Positions 1-9,060 of a stretch of DNA of 64,000 nt are shown here, piece after piece (position 1 is the first letter of the stretch; each line of letters starts with the position of its first letter). The stretch is from positions 1,736,001-1,800,000 of the forward strand of contig NZ_JBEPOC010000001.1 of NCBI RefSeq assembly GCF_040546585.1, in the 5' to 3' direction. Source of the stretch: Marmoricola sp. OAE513 (lineage in GTDB: Bacteria > Actinomycetota > Actinomycetes > Propionibacteriales > Nocardioidaceae). Under the pieces are notes generated by a model. It ran no database searches. It was not told where the DNA came from and saw nothing but the letters and a program-made list of their open reading frames with translations. The translations under genes were made by a program, and so were the position numbers.

Positions 1-1
1 C

Positions 2-247
2 CTGCTCGAGCTCGGCATCACCTCGCTCGAGGAGCTGGCCGGCCTGCTCACCTCGGTCGACAGCAGCGTCATCAACGAGCGGCTCGCCTACAAGTACCCG
101 CCCGGCGCCGTACGCCGCCTCGACGACGCCCTGCTCGCCGTCTTCGGTCAGCAGTACGTCGACCTGCACGGGAACGGCCACCGGGTCGAGCTGCTCCGGA
201 CGCGCCTGGAGAAGCTGCGCGCGGAGACCGAACCCGTCACCGAATGA
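2..247 (+). CDS. C-terminal fragment of an unidentified protein
   Basis: The window opens inside a gene. Reading from base 2 gives 81 residues before a TGA at 245-247, so the start lies outside. The visible part is charged and helical-looking, with leucine-rich stretches near both ends and a middle segment containing the string KYPPGAVRRLDDAL. No membrane segment, signal or cysteine motif is visible. I do not recognise the family. It is codirectional with the alkaline phosphatase 79 bases downstream, whose own ribosome binding site suggests independent initiation. Confidence 0.6.
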   Translation: MLELGITSLEELAGLLTSVDSSVINERLAYKYPPGAVRRLDDALLAVFGQQYVDLHGNGHRVELLRTRLEKLRAETEPVTE

Positions 248-325
248 TCACCGGACCGCAACCCTGAGGTCCCCTGGGCCCGATTGCCTTCGTGGGTACG
301 CACGACCACTCTCGAAGGGACCCCG

Positions 326-1774
326 ATGTCCAAGCTCCGCACCGCAGCGCTCCGCACCTCCCTGGGTGCAGCGCTCGTCGCCGCGATCGTGGGCGGTACC
401 GCCGCCGCCGACGCCACCTTCCTCCGGCCGGTCCTCGACCGGCACGCGCAGGGCCAGATCGACCAGGTCGGCGGTGCCCGCCGCGAGGCCGGCGACCAGA
501 CGCGAACCATCGACCGCGCGATCCAGTACGGCAAGGCCAAGAACGTCATCCTGTTCATCGGCGACGGCATGGGTGACTCCGAGATCACCGTGGCCCGCAA
601 CTACCTCCGTGGCGCGGGCGGCGCCTTCCCCGGCATCGACGCCCTCCCGATGACCGGTCAGATGACGCACTACAGCGTCAACAAGGCCACTGGGAAGGCC
701 GACTACGTCCCCGACTCCGCCGCGACCGGCACCGCCTGGGCCACCGGCGTGAAGACCTACGACAACGCCGTCGGCGTCGACCGCTTCGGCGTCGCGCACC
801 AGAACCTGCTGGAGCTGGCGAAGAAGAAGGGCAAGGCCACCGGCAACATCACCACCTCCGAGATCCAGGACGCCACCCCGGCCGTCCAGGAGGCGCACAT
901 CAGCCTGCGGTCCTGCTACGGACCGAAGGCCACCACGGCGAACTGCCCCGAGGCAGCGCTCCAGAACGGCGGCAAGGGTTCGATCAGCGAGCAGCTGCTG
1001 ACCACCCGCCCCGACGTGACCATGGGTGGCGGCTCGGCGACCTTCACCGCGAGCACCCCGGCCGACCTCGCCCAGGCCGGCCCGTACGTCGGCCAGACCC
1101 TGCAGGCCCAGGCCGTCGCCCGCGGCTACAACTGGATCACCGACAAGTCCGCGCTGGCCGGCGTCACCGCCGCGAACCAGAACAAGCCGCTGCTCGCGCT
1201 CTTCGCGCCGGGCAACCTGCCGGTCAAGCTCACCGGTCCGGCCGCCACGAGCGGTGGGGCGAACCTCCCGGCCGCGGCCTGCACCGACAACCCGGCGTTC
1301 GCCGCGGTGCCGACGCTCAAGGAGATGACCAACAAGTCGATCGACTTGCTCACCAAGAACGCCAACGGCAAGAAGAAGGGCTTCTTCCTCCAGGTCGAGA
1401 GCGCGTCGATCGACAAGCAGGACCACGCCGCCGACGCCTGCGGCCAGATCGGTGAGACCCAGCAGCTCGACGAGGCCGTGAAGAGCGCTCTCGACTTCGC
1501 GCGCAAGCAGGGCAACACCCTGGTCATCGTCACCGCCGACCACGCCCACACCAGCCAGCTGGTCGACGGCAACACCCCCGGCCTGACGGTGAAGCTCGCC
1601 ACCAACGAGGGCTCCGAGATGATCGTGGCCTACGGCACCGCCGCTGCCGGCGGCAGCCAGCAGCACACCGGCAGCCAGCTCCGCGTCGCCGGTTACGGCC
1701 CTGGGGCAGCGAACCTGGTGGGCCTGATCGACCAGACGGACATCAACTTCATCATCCGTCGCGCATTCGGCTGA
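326..1774 (+). CDS. phoA: secreted alkaline phosphatase (PhoA family)
   Basis: 482 residues, probably exported, hydrolysing phosphomonoesters outside the cell to scavenge phosphate. A signal-like N-terminus (residues 1-28) leads into the alkaline phosphatase fold: the metal-binding Asp in LFIGDGMGDS (about 80), the nucleophilic Ser in PDSAATGTAWATGVKT (about 131), ESASIDKQDHAAD with the metal-binding acidic and His residues near 360, and the late TADHAHT motif. I use the ATG at 326 because GAAGGGA lies 5 bases upstream and it gives a clean signal peptide; an in-frame start at 284 would add 14 residues. A strong hairpin follows the stop. Phosphate-starvation control is expected from the family, but I found no PHO box. 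Confidence 0.93.
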   Translation: MSKLRTAALRTSLGAALVAAIVGGTAAADATFLRPVLDRHAQGQIDQVGGARREAGDQTRTIDRAIQYGKAKNVILFIGDGMGDSEITVARNYLRGAGGAFPGIDALPMTGQMTHYSVNKATGKADYVPDSAATGTAWATGVKTYDNAVGVDRFGVAHQNLLELAKKKGKATGNITTSEIQDATPAVQEAHISLRSCYGPKATTANCPEAALQNGGKGSISEQLLTTRPDVTMGGGSATFTASTPADLAQAGPYVGQTLQAQAVARGYNWITDKSALAGVTAANQNKPLLALFAPGNLPVKLTGPAATSGGANLPAAACTDNPAFAAVPTLKEMTNKSIDLLTKNANGKKKGFFLQVESASIDKQDHAADACGQIGETQQLDEAVKSALDFARKQGNTLVIVTADHAHTSQLVDGNTPGLTVKLATNEGSEMIVAYGTAAAGGSQQHTGSQLRVAGYGPGAANLVGLIDQTDINFIIRRAFG

Positions 1775-1793
1775 TCGACTCAGCCCCTTCGGG

Positions 1794-1828
1794 CGGCCCG
1801 GTACCGACCTCCCCTCGGTGCCGGGCCG
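1794..1828. terminator. bidirectional hairpin between phoA and kdpE-like gene
   Basis: A 14-bp inverted repeat (CGGCCCGGTACCGA / TCGGTGCCGGGCCG, one mismatched pair) with a 7-base loop sits between two convergent genes. It has no long T tract, as usual in high-GC actinobacteria. Confidence 0.75.
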
Positions 1829-1837
1829 TTCGGCGTT

Positions 1838-2518
1838 CTACGGCTCGAAGCGGTAGCCCATCCCCGGCTCGTTGAGCAGGTGCACCGGTCGCGCGGGGTC
1901 GGCCTCGAGCTTGCGCCGGAGCTGGCCCATGTAGAGCCGCAGGTTTCCCTGGGCGGTCTCGTATCCGGGTCCCCAGACCTCCAGCAGCAGCTGCTTCTGG
2001 CTGAGCAGCTTTCCGGGGTTCCGGACCAGTACCTCCAGCAGGTGCCACTCGGTCGGGGTGAGACGCACATCGGTCCCGTCCGCTGCGGTGACCCGCCGGA
2101 GAGCGAGGTCGACGGAGCTCGTCCCGAACGGCACGACCGGTTGGTCCTCGGTGACCGAACCACCGCGGCGCTCCATCGCACGCAGGCGTGCCAGGAGCTC
2201 ATCCATACCGAACGGCTTCGTCACGTAGTCGTCGGCGCCGGCATCGAGGGCGTCGACCTTGTCGGCACTGTCCGACCTGCCGGAGAGCACCAGGACCGGG
2301 ACACTGGTCCATCCACGCAGACCGGCGACCACGGCGGTCCCGTCCATGTCCGGCAACCCGAGGTCGAGGATCACGAGGTCCGGCGGGTGCGCTGCGGCCG
2401 CAGCGAGGGCGGTGGCGCCGGTGGTCGCCGTGTGCACGTCGTACCGACGCGCCCGCAGGGTGATCGCCAGGGTGCGCAGGATCTGCGGGTCGTCCTCGAC
2501 GAGGAGCACCGTGGTCAT
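1838..2518 (-). CDS. kdpE: KdpE-type response regulator (OmpR family)
   Basis: 226-residue OmpR/PhoB-family regulator. The receiver domain (1-115) has the acidic pocket at EDD (8-10), phospho-acceptor Asp52 in VILDLGLPDMDG and Lys101 in DDYVTKPFGMDELLARLRA. The C-terminal winged helix (about 130-226) includes RLTPTEWHLLEVLVRNPGK and ends GMGYRFEP. LPDMDG, LRGWTSVPVLVLSGR and ADDYVTKPFGMDELLARLR are typical of KdpE. It overlaps the upstream kinase gene by 4 bp, so the two are translationally coupled. No kdpFABC genes are visible; the nearest transporter is the divergent KUP/APC-like permease at 4120, a plausible target. KdpE is my best subfamily call; a generic OmpR regulator is the alternative. 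Confidence 0.85.
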   Translation of the reverse strand: MTTVLLVEDDPQILRTLAITLRARRYDVHTATTGATALAAAAAHPPDLVILDLGLPDMDGTAVVAGLRGWTSVPVLVLSGRSDSADKVDALDAGADDYVTKPFGMDELLARLRAMERRGGSVTEDQPVVPFGTSSVDLALRRVTAADGTDVRLTPTEWHLLEVLVRNPGKLLSQKQLLLEVWGPGYETAQGNLRLYMGQLRRKLEADPARPVHLLNEPGMGYRFEP

Positions 2519-3639
2519 GACGTCGTCCGTTCGACGAGACCCGGCTCTGCGACGGACTCGTCACCGGCCTGGAGCGTGATCACCAGGGTGAGTCCGCCGC
2601 CTGGGGTCTCCTCGGGTTCCAGGGTCCCGCCCATCGCCTCGGTGAGCCCGCGTGAGAGCGCGAGACCCAGGCCGATGCCCGTGGTGTTGTCGGTGTCACC
2701 GAGGCGCTGGAACGGCAGGAAGACGCGATCGCGCTCGGCCACGGGGATGCCCGGCCCGTGGTCGACGACCCGCAGCTGAACGGTCCCGTCGGCCGTCGAC
2801 GCGTGCACCTGCGGCGGGTGGTCCGGGGAGTACCTCAAGGCGTTGTCGACCAGGTTCACCAGCACACGTTCGAGCAGACCGGGGTCGCAGAGCACCACCG
2901 GCGACGGGCTGCCGAGGTCGAGCACCAAGCGGGTCCCGGCGGGACCGATGTCCTCGAGCGCGCGCGCCACCACCTCGTCGGTCGCCGTCGGGGTCAGCTG
3001 GATCGCCAGCGCCCCGGCCTGCAGCCGGCTCATGTCGAGCAGGTTGTCGACCAGGCCCGCCAGGCGGTCGAGCGACTCGTCCGCAGCAGCGAGCAGCTCG
3101 TCGCGGTCCTCGGCGACGAGGTCGATGTCACGCGACCGGAGACTGGAGACCGCCGCCTTCGCGGCCGCGAGCGGCGAGCGGAGGTCGTGCCCGACAGCGG
3201 CCAGCAGGGCGGTGCGGATCTTGTTCGCCTCGGCGAGCGGCGCCAGGTACTGAGCCTGTCGCGTACGCCGGTCGGCCAGGTCCACGGCCGAGCTCACGAG
3301 GATCGCGACCGCGATGAACACACCGATCGCCAGCGCGTTGTTGGCGTCGCGCACCTCCAGGGTGTGGAACGGCGGGGTGAAGTAGTAGTTGATGAGCAAC
3401 GACCCGACGGCGGCGGCGACCAGAGCGGGCAGCAGGCCACCGACACGGGACACGAGGACCGTCAGCAGCAGGAAGAGCAGCATGTCGCTCACCAGGTTCA
3501 CCCGGTCGGACAGCGGGTGCAGGACGAGGGCGAGCAGGGGCGGCGAGATCAGTGCCATCGCAAAGCCCGCGAGCCGACGTCCCCGGTCGAGCTCACCGCG
3601 TTCGCGTCGTCGTGCCACCCGATCAGTGTGCACGCTCAT
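2515..3639 (-). CDS. short KdpD-like sensor histidine kinase (DUF4118)
   Basis: 374 residues. Four hydrophobic segments at about 25-120 match the DUF4118 membrane module of KdpD, followed by a coiled linker, a HisKA domain with His151 in AAVGHDLRSPLAA, and an HATPase domain (NLVDNALRYSP, DHGPGIP, GIGLGLALSRGL). The large N-terminal KdpD sensor and USP domains found in E. coli KdpD are absent, so this is the actinobacterial stand-alone type. I use ATG 3639: an upstream in-frame start at 3747 would run 98 bases into the preceding gene, whereas 3639 lies just after that gene's stop. It overlaps the regulator gene by 4 bp. Inferred role: sensing K+ or osmotic status and phosphorylating the adjacent KdpE-like protein. 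Confidence 0.85.
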   Translation of the reverse strand: MSVHTDRVARRRERGELDRGRRLAGFAMALISPPLLALVLHPLSDRVNLVSDMLLFLLLTVLVSRVGGLLPALVAAAVGSLLINYYFTPPFHTLEVRDANNALAIGVFIAVAILVSSAVDLADRRTRQAQYLAPLAEANKIRTALLAAVGHDLRSPLAAAKAAVSSLRSRDIDLVAEDRDELLAAADESLDRLAGLVDNLLDMSRLQAGALAIQLTPTATDEVVARALEDIGPAGTRLVLDLGSPSPVVLCDPGLLERVLVNLVDNALRYSPDHPPQVHASTADGTVQLRVVDHGPGIPVAERDRVFLPFQRLGDTDNTTGIGLGLALSRGLTEAMGGTLEPEETPGGGLTLVITLQAGDESVAEPGLVERTTS

Positions 3640-3649
3640 CGTCGTCCGC

Positions 3650-4006
3650 TCATCGCCGGAGGCGCCGTACGAGGGTCGGGACCAGGCCGACGGCTGCGAC
3701 CAGCGCGCCCAACCGGTAGAGGTCGCTGGCAGCGAGGGTGAGCTCACCGAGCTCGTTCACGACGAAGCCGGTGACGAACGCCCACGTCACCAGTCCGAGG
3801 ACGGGGCGCAACGGCAGCGGGAGCCCGGCGCCCACGAGGACCATCGCGGAGGCGGCCGAGACCTCGGTCGGTACGACGCCGAGGCGGATCCCCTCAGCGA
3901 GGAGCAGCACGACCGCGAGCACGGCGTGCGCCCACGCGAAACGGAGCCCCGGGTCGGTGCGGACCGGGATCCGGGTCGTCGTACGGGAGGGTTCGAACGT
4001 CTTCAC
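3650..4006 (-). CDS. small integral membrane protein, unknown
   Basis: 118 residues with three to four hydrophobic helices (roughly 24-45, 50-68, 70-88, 92-112) and basic ends (starts MKTFEPSRTTTRIP, ends VRRLRR). No catalytic motif is visible and I do not recognise a family. It is first in a three-gene leftward operon with the KdpD-like kinase (10-base gap) and KdpE-like regulator. The position suggests an accessory membrane component of that signalling system, but this is inference from linkage only. Confidence 0.75.
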   Translation of the reverse strand: MKTFEPSRTTTRIPVRTDPGLRFAWAHAVLAVVLLLAEGIRLGVVPTEVSAASAMVLVGAGLPLPLRPVLGLVTWAFVTGFVVNELGELTLAASDLYRLGALVAAVGLVPTLVRRLRR

Positions 4007-4055
4007 GGTTCCAGTCGAACCCAGGTCCAGGCGGCCGGCGGCGTCCCTGACGACT

Positions 4056-4089
4056 TCCTAACGCGCGCCTCGTTAGGGACCTGTTAGGG
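4056..4089. promoter_or_regulatory. GTTAGG repeat cluster, candidate KdpE operator
   Basis: The 113-base divergent gap between the kdp-like operon and the permease holds CCTAAC at 4057-4062 and two direct copies of GTTAGG at 4072-4077 and 4083-4088, spaced 11 bp. Direct half-sites about one helical turn apart are typical of OmpR/PhoB-family binding. The assignment to KdpE is inference. Confidence 0.45.
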
Positions 4090-4119
4090 CGGTCGGGACA
4101 GGCCGGTCCCGGTGCTTGC

Positions 4120-5979
4120 ATGACCAGCGTGAGTACAACTGAGCGCAAGCACTCCTGGTGGAAGGTCATGTGCCTGACCGGGGTCGACTACTTCTCCACC
4201 CTCGGCTACCAACCCGGCATCGCAGCCCTGGCCGCCGGCGCCCTCGCGCCGATCGCCACCGTCGTGCTGGTCCTGCTGACCCTCTTCGGCGCGCTGCCGG
4301 TCTACCGACGCGTCGCCGCCGAGAGCCCGCACGGGCAGGGTTCGATCTCGATGTTGGAGAAGCTGCTGCCGTTCTGGCGCGGCAAGTTGTTCGTCCTGGT
4401 TCTCCTCGGCTTCGCCGCGACCGACTTCATGATCACGATCACGCTGTCGGCCGCTGACGCCAGCGCCCACGTCGTCGAGAACCCGCACGTGCCGTCGTTC
4501 ATCCACGGCCACGAGCTGGCGATCACGATCGGCTTGGTCGCGATCCTCGGCGGCGTCTTCCTCCGCGGATTCAGTGAGGCGATCGGTGTCGCGGTCTTCC
4601 TCGTCACCACCTACCTGGCGCTGAACTTCGTCGTGATCGCCGTCAGTCTCGGCCACGTCTTCGCGAATCCGCACGTCGTCGGAGACTGGACGAACCTGCT
4701 CCAGGTCGAGCACGGCAGCGTGCTCGCGATGATCGGGATGTCACTGCTGGTGTTCCCCAAGCTGGCGCTGGGGTTGTCGGGCTTCGAGACCGGCGTCGCA
4801 GTGATGACCCACGTCCAAGGCCACCCGGGTGACACCGAGGAACGGCCCGTCGGCCGGATCCGCAACACCAAGAAGCTGTTGCTGGCGGCCGCCGCGATCA
4901 TGAGCACCTACCTGATCGCCAGCAGCCTGGTGACCACCTGGCTGATCCCTCCGGCGGAGTTCGAGGACGGCGGAGAGGCATCCGGGCGTGCTCTGGCGTA
5001 CCTGGCCCACGGCTATCTAGGCAACAGCTTCGGCACCGTGTACGACGTCTCGACGATCGCGATCCTCTGGTTCGCCGGCGCCTCGGCCATGGCCGGACTG
5101 CTGAACCTGATCCCGCGCTACCTGCCCCGCTACGGGATGGCGCCGGAGTGGGCCGGCGCGATCCGGCCGCTGGTCATGGTGCTCACCGCGACCGCGTTCG
5201 CGATCACCTGGATCTTCAAGGCCGACGTCAACGCCCAGGCCGGTGCCTACGCAACAGGCGTCCTCGTGCTCATCACCTCGGCCGCGGTCGCCGTGACGCT
5301 GTCGGCTCGTCGAGCGGGTCAGCGCAAGCAGACGGTCGTGTTCGCGCTGATCGCCGCGGTCTTCGCCTACACGACCGTCGACAACGTCATCGAGCGCCCC
5401 GACGGTGCCAAGATCGGCGGTCTGTTCATCCTCGCCATCGTGGTCAGCTCGGTGCTCTCGCGGGTCCGCCGGGCCTTCGAGCTGCGCACCACGAAGGTCG
5501 AGATCGACGCGACCGCTGAGATGTTCCTGCGTGACTGCGCCCGCCGCGACATCCGGATCCTCGCCCACGAGCCCGACCACGGCGGTCCCGAGGAGTACCA
5601 GCTCAAACGGGAGCAGATCCTTCTCGACAACGACCTGCCCGACGGAGCCGACGTGATCTTCGTGGAGGTCACGGTCACCGACCCGTCGGACTTCGAGAGT
5701 GTCCTGGAGGCACGCGGGGAGGTGGTGCACGACCGCTACCGCGTCATCCGGATGGAGTCACCATCGGTGCCCAACGCCATCGCCGCGCTGCTCCTCGACA
5801 TCCGGGACCGGACCGGCGTGCGTCCGCACGTCTACTTCGAGTGGACGGAGGGCAGTCCGGCGACCAACCTCCTCCGGTTCCTGCTGTTCGGGGTAGGGGA
5901 GGTGGCGCCGGTAACTCGCGAGGTGATCCGCCGTGCCGAGAAGGACCGCGAGCAGCGCCCGCACGTGCACGTCGGGTGA
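4120..5979 (+). CDS. APC-superfamily permease, KUP/KimA-like, with C-terminal cytoplasmic domain
   Basis: 619 residues. About twelve transmembrane helices occupy roughly 20-455, followed by a soluble region (about 460-619) rich in charged residues. The first helix reads [17 protein letters not shown]; an Asp followed by a Tyr seven residues on, in helix 1, resembles the K+-coordinating signature of KUP/KimA transporters, though databases usually label this actinobacterial family simply as amino acid permease. It is divergent from a KdpDE-like system with shared regulatory DNA, which supports a role in K+ uptake over amino acid uptake. A perfect hairpin follows the stop. Transporter class is secure; the substrate is inferred. 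Confidence 0.8.
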   Translation: MTSVSTTERKHSWWKVMCLTGVDYFSTLGYQPGIAALAAGALAPIATVVLVLLTLFGALPVYRRVAAESPHGQGSISMLEKLLPFWRGKLFVLVLLGFAATDFMITITLSAADASAHVVENPHVPSFIHGHELAITIGLVAILGGVFLRGFSEAIGVAVFLVTTYLALNFVVIAVSLGHVFANPHVVGDWTNLLQVEHGSVLAMIGMSLLVFPKLALGLSGFETGVAVMTHVQGHPGDTEERPVGRIRNTKKLLLAAAAIMSTYLIASSLVTTWLIPPAEFEDGGEASGRALAYLAHGYLGNSFGTVYDVSTIAILWFAGASAMAGLLNLIPRYLPRYGMAPEWAGAIRPLVMVLTATAFAITWIFKADVNAQAGAYATGVLVLITSAAVAVTLSARRAGQRKQTVVFALIAAVFAYTTVDNVIERPDGAKIGGLFILAIVVSSVLSRVRRAFELRTTKVEIDATAEMFLRDCARRDIRILAHEPDHGGPEEYQLKREQILLDNDLPDGADVIFVEVTVTDPSDFESVLEARGEVVHDRYRVIRMESPSVPNAIAALLLDIRDRTGVRPHVYFEWTEGSPATNLLRFLLFGVGEVAPVTREVIRRAEKDREQRPHVHVG

Positions 5980-6016
5980 CCAGGGTCCGCCGCTGCCGAG
6001 GAGCGGCGGACCCTGG
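5980..6016. terminator. perfect 15-bp bidirectional terminator hairpin
   Basis: CCAGGGTCCGCCGCT and its exact reverse complement flank a 7-base loop between two convergent genes (permease ending 5979, secreted protein ending 6026). Confidence 0.85.
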
Positions 6017-6025
6017 TACGACTCC

Positions 6026-6781
6026 CTACTGCGAAGCGCACTCCCACCCGGGACGGGCCGAGGCCTGAGCCGACGGCAGCGTCTTGCCGGTCAGCTGCTG
6101 GAGCCGGGCGTGGACGGCGTTCTCGTACTGCGGGTGGGCGTTCTTCGCGAAGCCGCCGAAGGTCGCGCCCTTGCCCATCTCCTGAGCGATCGTCGAGACG
6201 TAGTTGGTGCTGCCCGCCTTCGCCTTGATGCCGGCCTTCTGCAGGATCGCGTTCGCCCAGGCCGGTGCGGCCGGGTCGGCGTCGCAGCCGACCGGGGGCG
6301 GCGGCGTGCTGCCCGCGGTGACGTTGACCGTGAACGCCGACTCGTCGAGCCGGAAGGTCAGCTTGGGGTCGTTGTTGGTGCGGGCGTCGTCGATGACGAA
6401 GGAGACGTTCGTGGACCCGAGGCCGAGCGCCTGAACCGTCGCGGTGAGCGTGTCGGTGCACGCGTCGAGAACGCCGTCGTTGGAAAGGATCACCGACGCC
6501 ACCGCCGGGTTGGCGACCACCGGGTTCAGGGCGATGTAGTGCGCCCCGCCCTGGATGTTGCAGCCCGGGTGGTCCGGCTTGCCGTTCACCTGGATGGCCA
6601 GGGTGGCCGTTCCGCTGGTCCCGGTCGCCGCGACCGTGTCGTAGGTCAGGGCGAGCGACTCCAGGCCGGTGTCGATGCTGTTGTCGAGGTCGTTGTAGAC
6701 GGTGTCGGCGAACGCGGCCGGACCGACCAGCGCGACGGCGGCACAGGCGAAGGCCGCCGCAAGCCTCTGGGGGCTGAGCAT
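6026..6781 (-). CDS. secreted protein of unknown function
   Basis: 251 residues with a clear signal peptide (MLSPQRLAAAFACAAVALVG, cleavage probably after AAFA near 25). The mature part looks beta-rich up to about residue 150 (possible Ig-like or cadherin-like fold), with paired cysteines, then a proline run (TPPPPVG) and a helical C-terminal domain of about 95 residues ending RPGWECASQ. I recognise no family. An enzyme is unlikely, since no catalytic motif is seen; a wall-associated or extracellular binding protein is a guess. Confidence 0.8.
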   Translation of the reverse strand: MLSPQRLAAAFACAAVALVGPAAFADTVYNDLDNSIDTGLESLALTYDTVAATGTSGTATLAIQVNGKPDHPGCNIQGGAHYIALNPVVANPAVASVILSNDGVLDACTDTLTATVQALGLGSTNVSFVIDDARTNNDPKLTFRLDESAFTVNVTAGSTPPPPVGCDADPAAPAWANAILQKAGIKAKAGSTNYVSTIAQEMGKGATFGGFAKNAHPQYENAVHARLQQLTGKTLPSAQASARPGWECASQ

Positions 6782-6928
6782 GGGTGACTCCTGACGTGGT
6801 GGGATCCCTCTCCACCTCGCTCAGCGGCTCGCCGACGGGTACGCGTCACCTCGCTCGGCAGATCGTCTGGACAGGCGCGGGCTACCTGTGACAGTTCCCG
6901 CGACCGTGGCGCTGAGCAGCGTCGCTGC

Positions 6929-9016
6929 CTAGGTCTCCGACCCCAGCGCCAGCGGCAGCACCGCCGCCGCGCCCGCCTGGGTCAGCCAGTGCGCCGCCAT
7001 CGTCATCGACCAACCCGAGGCGATCAGGTCGTCGATCAGCAGCACCCGCCGGCCGGCGACCCCGTCGTCGACCAGCTCGTAGCGACGGGACACCGCCGCG
7101 ATCCGCTGCGCCGAGTTGGTCGCGCCGTGCCCGGTGCCGATCGAGTCGTCCCGGATCGCGAGGCGACCCAGCACCGGGATCCGGCCCACCTTGGAGAGCC
7201 CCTCGACCAGGCTGCCGACGAGCAACGGGTGACTTCGGGACTCGAACCCGACGATGCCGTCCGGCTTCGGCTGCCAGTCGCTGAGCGTGGCGATCAGACC
7301 CTGGACCAGGTCGGCGGGTGCCGGCTGGTCGGGGCTCCCGGGTCGGAACAGGTCGCGCAACGCCTGACCCAACCCGAGGTCGGTCAGCCGCGCGACCACG
7401 CGACCCTCCTCCGCGGGTTCGGCGATCTTGCCCTTGAGGTCGATGCCCAGGTTGGCCAACGCTGTCGGCCACATCTTGCGCGGTTGAACGGCGACACCCG
7501 GCCGGGTCAGGCGGTCGCCGGCACCCGCGACACTCGCCTGCGAGACGGAGGACGAGAGCGTCGGACCGGCGCAGTTGTCGCAGCGGCCGCAGTCCTTCGC
7601 GCCGGGGTCGTCGAGCGCCTCGCGCAGGAACCGCATCCGGCAGCGGTCGGTGCTCACGTACTCGAGCATGAGCGCCTGCTCGTCTCGACGGGCCGCGGCG
7701 ACTCGGTCGTAGCGCTCCTGCTCGTAGACCCACTCCTGCCCGGTCGAGGTCCACCCGCCCTGGACCCGCCGGACGGCTCCGTCGACGTCCAGCACCTTGA
7801 GCATCATCTCGAGCCGGTTGCGGGACAGGTCGACGTACGTCTCCAGCTGCGCCGTCGACATCGCCCCGCCGTGCGCGTCGAGGGCGGACAGAGCCGTGCG
7901 CACGTGCTGCTCGGGCGGGAACGCGAGCGAGGCGAAGTAGCGCCAGATGTCGCGGTCCTCGTACGCCGGCAGGAGCACCACGCTCGCGTGCGCGTCGCCC
8001 GAGAGTCCACGGCCCGCACGACCGACCTGCTGGTAGTACGCGACCGGTGACGACGGTGCCCCGACGTTGATGACGAACCCGAGCTTCGCGTCAAAACCCA
8101 TGCCCAGCGCGCTGGTCGCGACCAGCGCCTTGAGCCGACCGGTGACCAGGTCCTGCTCGAGGGCCTGGCGCTCGGTGGTCTCCGTCTGCCCCGAGTACGC
8201 CGCGACGTCGTACCCCCGGTCACGCAGGAAGCCGGAGATCTCCTGGGACGCGGCCACCGTGAGCGTGTAGATGATCCCCGAACCGGGCAGCTCGCCGAGG
8301 TGGTCGGCCAACCACGCCAGTCGCTCCTCGGGTCGCTGAAGCTGGATCACCGCGAGGTCGAGGGACTCGCGGTCGAGCTCGCCGCGCAGCACGAGAACGC
8401 CCTCGCCGAGCTGCTCGGCGACATCGGTGGTGACGCGCGCGTTCGCGGTCGCCGTCGTGGCCAGCACCGGGATCCCCGCGGGCAGGTCGGTGAGCATCTG
8501 CCGGATCCGCCGGTAGTCGGGGCGGAAGTCGTGGCCCCAGTCGGAGATGCAGTGCGCCTCGTCGATGACGAGCAGGCCGGCGGACTCGGTCAGGCGCGGC
8601 AGCACCTCGTCGCGGAAGCCCGGGTTGTTGAGCCGCTCGGGGCTGACCAGCAGCACGTCGACCTCGCCGGCCGCGATCTGGGCGTGCGACTCCTGCCACT
8701 GCTCGATGTTCGTGGAGTTGATGGTCACCGCACGGATGCCGGCGCGCTCGGCCGCCTCGATCTGGTTGCGCATCAGCGCGAGCAGCGGCGAGATGATCAC
8801 CGTCGGACCACCACCGCGGGCGCGCAGCAGCGCCGTGGCGACGAAGTAGACGGCCGACTTGCCCCAGCCGGTGCGTTGCACGACGAGGGCCCGACGGCGG
8901 TCGACGGCGAGGGCTTCGATGGCCGCCCACTGGTCGTCGTACAGGGTGGCGTCGTCGGACCCGACGAGGGCCCGCAGGTGCTTCTCGGCTTCTGCGCGTA
9001 CCTCGGCTCGGTCCAT
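6929..9016 (-). CDS. RecQ-family DNA helicase with C-terminal phosphoribosyltransferase domain
   Basis: 695 residues. The first two thirds form a superfamily 2 RecQ-like helicase: Walker A QRTGWGKSAV (about 48-57), LLVIDEAHCISDWGHDFRPDY (DEAH box near 150), LATTATA, motif V TSALGMGFD and motif VI YYQQVGRAGR, then a RecQ zinc-binding cysteine cluster with CGRCDNC. The last 190 or so residues are a type I phosphoribosyltransferase-like domain with the PRPP loop VLLIDDLIASGWSMT. The helicase probably acts in DNA repair or recombination. What the PRTase domain does here is unknown; it may bind nucleotides or PRPP as a regulator. Confidence 0.9.
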   Translation of the reverse strand: MDRAEVRAEAEKHLRALVGSDDATLYDDQWAAIEALAVDRRRALVVQRTGWGKSAVYFVATALLRARGGGPTVIISPLLALMRNQIEAAERAGIRAVTINSTNIEQWQESHAQIAAGEVDVLLVSPERLNNPGFRDEVLPRLTESAGLLVIDEAHCISDWGHDFRPDYRRIRQMLTDLPAGIPVLATTATANARVTTDVAEQLGEGVLVLRGELDRESLDLAVIQLQRPEERLAWLADHLGELPGSGIIYTLTVAASQEISGFLRDRGYDVAAYSGQTETTERQALEQDLVTGRLKALVATSALGMGFDAKLGFVINVGAPSSPVAYYQQVGRAGRGLSGDAHASVVLLPAYEDRDIWRYFASLAFPPEQHVRTALSALDAHGGAMSTAQLETYVDLSRNRLEMMLKVLDVDGAVRRVQGGWTSTGQEWVYEQERYDRVAAARRDEQALMLEYVSTDRCRMRFLREALDDPGAKDCGRCDNCAGPTLSSSVSQASVAGAGDRLTRPGVAVQPRKMWPTALANLGIDLKGKIAEPAEEGRVVARLTDLGLGQALRDLFRPGSPDQPAPADLVQGLIATLSDWQPKPDGIVGFESRSHPLLVGSLVEGLSKVGRIPVLGRLAIRDDSIGTGHGATNSAQRIAAVSRRYELVDDGVAGRRVLLIDDLIASGWSMTMAAHWLTQAGAAAVLPLALGSET

Positions 9017-9060
9017 GCAGCAGTTCTATCCCACGACGCCGACAGGGCTCGGCGGGGCGG

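Noticed and set aside
248-1666. Long minus-strand open frame opposite phoA
   Set aside because: High-GC antisense frame with Arg/Gly/Asp-biased composition; the plus-strand alkaline phosphatase has clear catalytic motifs.
4007-4119. c-di-AMP riboswitch upstream of the KUP-like permease
   Set aside because: The gap is only 113 bases and shows no long leader or ydaO-like conserved segments.
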